DNA from: Candidatus Eisenbacteria bacterium
GTDB lineage: Bacteria; Desulfobacterota; Binatia; DP-6
Assembly (NCBI GenBank): GCA_035577985.1
Contig: DATJZY010000022.1
Coordinates: 1-64,000 of the forward strand
Length of the DNA: 64,000 nt
Reading direction: 5' to 3'
The position numbers and the translations under genes are program-made. The notes under the pieces are model-generated. The model ran no database searches and was not told the DNA's origin. It saw only the letters and a list, made by a program, of their open reading frames with translations. Numbering within the stretch: the stretch's first letter is position 1; each line of letters opens with the position of its first letter. Below are positions 61,066-64,000 of this stretch, in pieces.

Positions 61066-63033
61066 TCAGCCGCTCGCCCGCATCAGCTTCACCACGTCGT
61101 CTCGGAGCGCCGCCGCCGCCCCGCGCAGGGCAGCGACCGTGACCAGGTCGAGCTTCTTCCCGGCCGGCGACCCGAGCTGATGGCCGAACGCCCCGAGCGC
61201 CTTGGCCGCCCGCCCGAGGGCCTTGCGCACCAGGCGTGCGCGGCCGAGGTTAGCCTGGGCCGCCAGCAGGCGTTCGCGCGCGCGGGTCAGCAGCCGCCCG
61301 AGCTTGGTGGCGAGGCGGCCCGCCGGCACCCCCGCCGCCTTCGCCGCAACCAGATCGTCGAGCCGGCAAGCGATCGAGCCGAACGTCGCTGCCCCGCTGC
61401 AGCCCGCCACCGTCAGTCGCGCCGTCGCCAGCCCCGAATCCCCGTTCACGTCCGAGGCGCGGAAGGTGAAGGCATCGGCGCCCGCCGCGCCGGCGTTCGG
61501 GGAATAAGTCACCGTGGCGGCGGCCTGGTCGATCGCTCCCAGGACCCCCTGCGCGGGGCCGCTCACGATTGCGAGCGTGATGGCGTCGCCGTCGTCGTCC
61601 GCGCAGGTGAGACCGACCGCCGTGTCGATGTCCCGCACGACGGTCTGGGCGTCGTCCGCGCAATGGGGCGGGCCGCCGCGGAGGTCGCGGCGGAACACGT
61701 CGGCGAAGCCGTTGTTGTCCTCGGGGCTCAGGTCGTCGGCCAACGACTCGAACGTCACGAAGCGCCCGTCCGCGGAGATGGCGTCGCCGTAGATATAGAC
61801 GTCCTCATCGGCGCCGGCGCCGCTCGGGCCGTTGGCCCTGCTCACGAGCACCGTCGTCCCCATCTGCGTGTCGCGCACGAAGACGTTGAGGACGACGTTG
61901 TTGTCGTCGGCGCTCAGGTTGGCGGCGAGCGACGCGAACGCCACGAACCGTCCGTCCGCCGAGATCGAGGGGTTCGAGGAGCCACCGTCGCCGCCCGCCC
62001 CTGCCGGGCCGTCCGCCCGGCTCACGAGTGTCGTCGTGCCGAGCTGCGTGTCCCGCACGAAGACGTCGTCGACGGCGTCGGTGTCATCGGGGCTCAGATT
62101 GAAGGCTCCCGACTGGAACGCCACGAAGCGCCCGTCGGCGGAGATCGTGGGCGAGCCGGATGGGTAGTTGGCGCCAGCCCCCGCCGGGCCATCCGCCCGG
62201 CTCACGAGCGTCGTGGTGCCCAGCCGCGTGTCGCGCACGAAGACGTCCGAGACAAAGTCGAGGTCGTCGGAGCTCAGGTTGTTGGCCCGCGACTCGAACG
62301 CCACGAAGCGCCCGTCGGCCGAGATCTTCGGGTTGACGGCGCCATCGTCGGCCCCGGCCCCCGCCACGCCGTCAGCCCGGCTGACGAGCGTCGTCGTCCC
62401 GAGCTGCGTGTCGCGCACGAAGACGTTGGTGACGTTGTTGTTGTCGTCGGCGCTCAGGTTGTCGGCGTCCGACTCGAACGCCACGAAGCGGCCGTCGGCG
62501 GAGATCGTGGGGTCGAAGGAGGAGTCGTCGCCGCCAGCGCCCGCCGGGCCATCCGCCCGGCTGACGAGCGTCGTCGTGCCCAGTTGCGTGTCGCGCAGGA
62601 AGACGTTGACGACGTTGTTGTCGTCGTCGGCGCTCAGGTTGTCGGCACTGGAGTAAAACGCCACGAAGCGCCCGTCGGCGGAGATCGTGGGGTTGAAGGA
62701 GTAATCGTCGCCCCCGGCCCCCGCCGCGCCGTCCGCCCGGCTGACGAGCGTCGTCGTCCCCAGCTGCATGTCGCGCACGAAGACGTTGGTGACGTTGTCG
62801 TTGTCGTCGGCGCTCAGGTTGTCGGCCTCGGAGTAGAACGCCACGAAGCGCCCGTCGGCGGAGATGCTGGCCCTGCTGGAGTCGTCGTCAGCGCCGACGC
62901 CGCTCGGCCCGTTCGCCCGGCTCACGAGCAGCGTCTCGCCGCGCGCCGCCCACGTACGTGCTGGCATGACGAGAGCCGCGAGCGCGAGCGATATCGCCAA
63001 GAGGCCCCGGCGTGAGCTGCGTGGTAGGAGCAC
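61066..63033 (-). CDS. Secreted seven-repeat beta-propeller (PD40/TolB-like) protein
   Basis: A 655-residue exported protein. The GTG at 63033 is preferred because GGGAGG lies eight bases in front and a signal peptide follows (LLAISLALAALVMPARTWA). Seven 60-residue repeats fill about 35-455, each with SRADGPAGAGG, ISADGRFVAFYS, ADNLSADDNN and NVFVRDTQLGTTTLV; these are blades of a PD40/TolB-like propeller. A cadherin/tandem-95-like domain follows (VTYSPNAGAAGADAFTFRAS). The C-terminal helical domain of about 110 residues (FGSIACRLDDLVAAKAAGVP) also occurs in the neighbouring gene. Binding or signalling at the cell surface is a guess. Confidence 0.85.
   Translation of the reverse strand: MLLPRSSRRGLLAISLALAALVMPARTWAARGETLLVSRANGPSGVGADDDSSRASISADGRFVAFYSEADNLSADDNDNVTNVFVRDMQLGTTTLVSRADGAAGAGGDDYSFNPTISADGRFVAFYSSADNLSADDDNNVVNVFLRDTQLGTTTLVSRADGPAGAGGDDSSFDPTISADGRFVAFESDADNLSADDNNNVTNVFVRDTQLGTTTLVSRADGVAGAGADDGAVNPKISADGRFVAFESRANNLSSDDLDFVSDVFVRDTRLGTTTLVSRADGPAGAGANYPSGSPTISADGRFVAFQSGAFNLSPDDTDAVDDVFVRDTQLGTTTLVSRADGPAGAGGDGGSSNPSISADGRFVAFASLAANLSADDNNVVLNVFVRDTQMGTTVLVSRANGPSGAGADEDVYIYGDAISADGRFVTFESLADDLSPEDNNGFADVFRRDLRGGPPHCADDAQTVVRDIDTAVGLTCADDDGDAITLAIVSGPAQGVLGAIDQAAATVTYSPNAGAAGADAFTFRASDVNGDSGLATARLTVAGCSGAATFGSIACRLDDLVAAKAAGVPAGRLATKLGRLLTRARERLLAAQANLGRARLVRKALGRAAKALGAFGHQLGSPAGKKLDLVTVAALRGAAAALRDDVVKLMRASG
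61690..62950 (-). repeat. Seven tandem 180-base repeats inside the propeller gene
   Basis: The motif around CTCACGAG/CTGACGAG recurs at 61841, 62021, 62201, 62381, 62561, 62741 and 62921, exactly 180 bases apart each time, without insertions or deletions. DNA identity between the inner copies is high. Slippage or recombination could change the number of blades. Confidence 0.9.
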
Positions 63034-63253
63034 TGGCAGCACCTCCCTCAGCAAAACTGCGGGCGCTACGCTAGCCGAGCCGAGGGCCGCGATTCAACGG
63101 AGCCGGACGTGTCGTCAGCGAGGGCCCATCCCCGGAAGGGGGCGGCGTCACGTTCGACGGAGCGATCACCAACGATACGAACGTGGCGGCCATCGTGGTC
63201 GATGGTCAACGACGCCGTCAGCAGAATCCAACCCGTCTCCGCCAATCCCACCG

Positions 63254-64000
63254 CTACGTGGCGTCGGCGGGACAGCTGAGCCTCCCGCGAAGTGTGGTCG
63301 CGTCGCCCTTGATCGCGTCGGCGTCAGCCGCGAGCGGCTCGCGGATCTCCGCGGGCGCCGTCTTCCGCGCCTTCGCCCCGCGCAGGCGATGGCTGTAGCC
63401 GGTCAGCTGGCGGAGGAGTTGCTTCAGGCGCGCCGCGGCGTGCTTCTTGTCCGAGCTCGCGCAGAAGTCGTGTGCCGTCTGCGTGCCCCCGAGCGCCCCC
63501 CCGAGTGCCTTATCCAGCTTCGGCTCCAGCTTGCCGAGCTCCGCCGTTGCCTCCGTGGTCGCACGTAGATGCTGCAGCCGGCAGAGGATCGACGCGAAGG
63601 TCGGGACGGCGTCGCATCCCGGGACGAGCGTCGTCGTCGTGACCGGAGCCGCGGTCGTCGTCGACGTGGACGAGGATGACGTCGAGCTCGAGGTGCTGGT
63701 CGAGGTCGACGTGCTCGTACTCGTCGTCGTCGTGCTCGTGCTGGTGGTGGTCGACGTGCTCGTCGTCGTGGACGTGCTCGTGGTGGTGGACGTCGCCCCC
63801 GTTACGGTCGTGGTCGTGCTCGAGGTCGCGGCCGGCGTGGTGGTGCTCGAGGTCGAGGTGGTCGTCGGCGGCGACGAACACGCAGAGAATTCCGACGTGT
63901 CGTTCGTCGTGAGGTCGGTCGCGGTCGCGGTGAGGGCCGTCGCCCCGATCGTCTGGCCGAAGTCGACGACGAAAGCGACGTGGCCGCTCCCGTCGGTCAT
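63254..64000 (-). CDS. Thr/Ser-linker protein, N-terminus beyond the window
   Basis: A partial gene; only the C-terminal 248 residues are inside the window and the start is missing. It begins with the end of an Ig-like domain (HVAFVVDFGQTIGATALTAT). A linker of about 75 residues, nearly all Thr and Ser with a few Ala/Val, follows. It ends in a helical domain (CDAVPTFASILCRLQHLRAT; LKQLLRQLTGYSHRLRGAKA) homologous in pattern to the C-terminus of the propeller protein next to it. The linker suggests an extended, glycosylated surface stalk. Confidence 0.8.
   Translation of the reverse strand: MTDGSGHVAFVVDFGQTIGATALTATATDLTTNDTSEFSACSSPPTTTSTSSTTTPAATSSTTTTVTGATSTTTSTSTTTSTSTTTSTSTTTTSTSTSTSTSTSSSTSSSSTSTTTAAPVTTTTLVPGCDAVPTFASILCRLQHLRATTEATAELGKLEPKLDKALGGALGGTQTAHDFCASSDKKHAAARLKQLLRQLTGYSHRLRGAKARKTAPAEIREPLAADADAIKGDATTLRGRLSCPADAT

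Noticed and set aside
61690-62950. CRISPR-like array because of regular spacing
   Set aside because: The 180-base unit is continuous coding sequence for 60-residue propeller blades; there are no short repeats with unique spacers.
63034-63253. Small gene on the minus strand near 63.1 kb
   Set aside because: The 61-codon frame has no Shine-Dalgarno and no recognisable features; I see nothing definite in this spacer.
63660-63860. Low-complexity GTCGTC/GTGGTG tract as a non-coding microsatellite
   Set aside because: In the minus frame it encodes an uninterrupted Thr/Ser linker like those in other secreted proteins of the window.

Overview
This 64 kb window is high-GC bacterial chromosome with densely packed genes, long high-GC shadow frames and many 1-4 base stop/start overlaps (ATGA, GTGA, TGATG). 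Several secreted proteins carry Thr/Ser linkers, Cys-rich repeats of the CGNGxxExGExCDDGN type, and recurring modules that I associate with the uncultured Candidatus Binatota (Binatia) and related Deltaproteobacteria-like lineages. That assignment is from gene style, not from a marker gene. Two acyl-CoA dehydrogenases, a thiolase, a diiron enzyme, a GST and c-type cytochromes suggest an aerobic or facultative organism with a lipid or hydrophobic-compound catabolism. A selenocysteine tRNA shows that it makes selenoproteins.

Layout. 0-5.6 kb: two secreted proteins, one with the copper-ligand pattern of PHM/DBM monooxygenases, then a NarL-type regulator overlapping a membrane histidine kinase, an Fpg/Nei glycosylase and a MAPEG protein. 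5.6-8 kb: a GntR regulator coupled to a diiron enzyme, with a FadR-type operator in front, then a YajD-like HNH protein and a 46-residue membrane protein. 8-14.2 kb: a four-gene coupled operon for a peptide-type ABC transporter (binding lipoprotein, two permeases) with a YfhO-like membrane protein inside it and no ATPase. 14.3-25.5 kb: NUDIX, metallophosphoesterase, GST, small envelope proteins, two acyl-CoA dehydrogenases, a Cys/Thr-rich secreted protein, an AraC regulator, a secreted trypsin-like protease and a HAD phosphatase. 25.7-29.1 kb: a DevBCA-type exporter whose ATPase is fused to a GAF domain. 29.1-36.5 kb: asnS, a coiled-coil membrane protein, a VanZ-like protein, a thiolase, and an operon of HMG-CoA-synthase-like/OB-fold protein, inositol monophosphatase, S1/P1 nuclease and a membrane protein.

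36.8-53.6 kb is a secreted-protein island: a beta-solenoid protein next to aroD, a putative clan-CD cysteine peptidase, an RF-like GGQ protein, two PQQ-type sugar dehydrogenase propellers, a YyaL/DUF255 protein, a P-domain protein, and a DUF1588-type dihaem protein paired with a DUF1501 Tat protein. 53.7-58.1 kb: lipase, cytochrome c, GTP cyclohydrolase II-like and SIS-creatininase fusion, the last three coupled. This looks like an uncharacterised GTP-derived pathway.

58.1-64 kb: a membrane protein, a small Cys-rich secreted protein, an AhpD-like gene that reads through an in-frame UGA (CxxU motif, SECIS-like hairpin), and tRNA-Sec about 0.5 kb away on the other strand. Then come a seven-repeat beta-propeller protein and a Thr-linker protein cut by the window edge. 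Long intergenic palindromes of two related designs recur at the window start, 25.5, 30.9 and 36.5 kb. The selenoprotein/selC pair and the RibA-like/SIS-creatininase pair are the most rewarding items.
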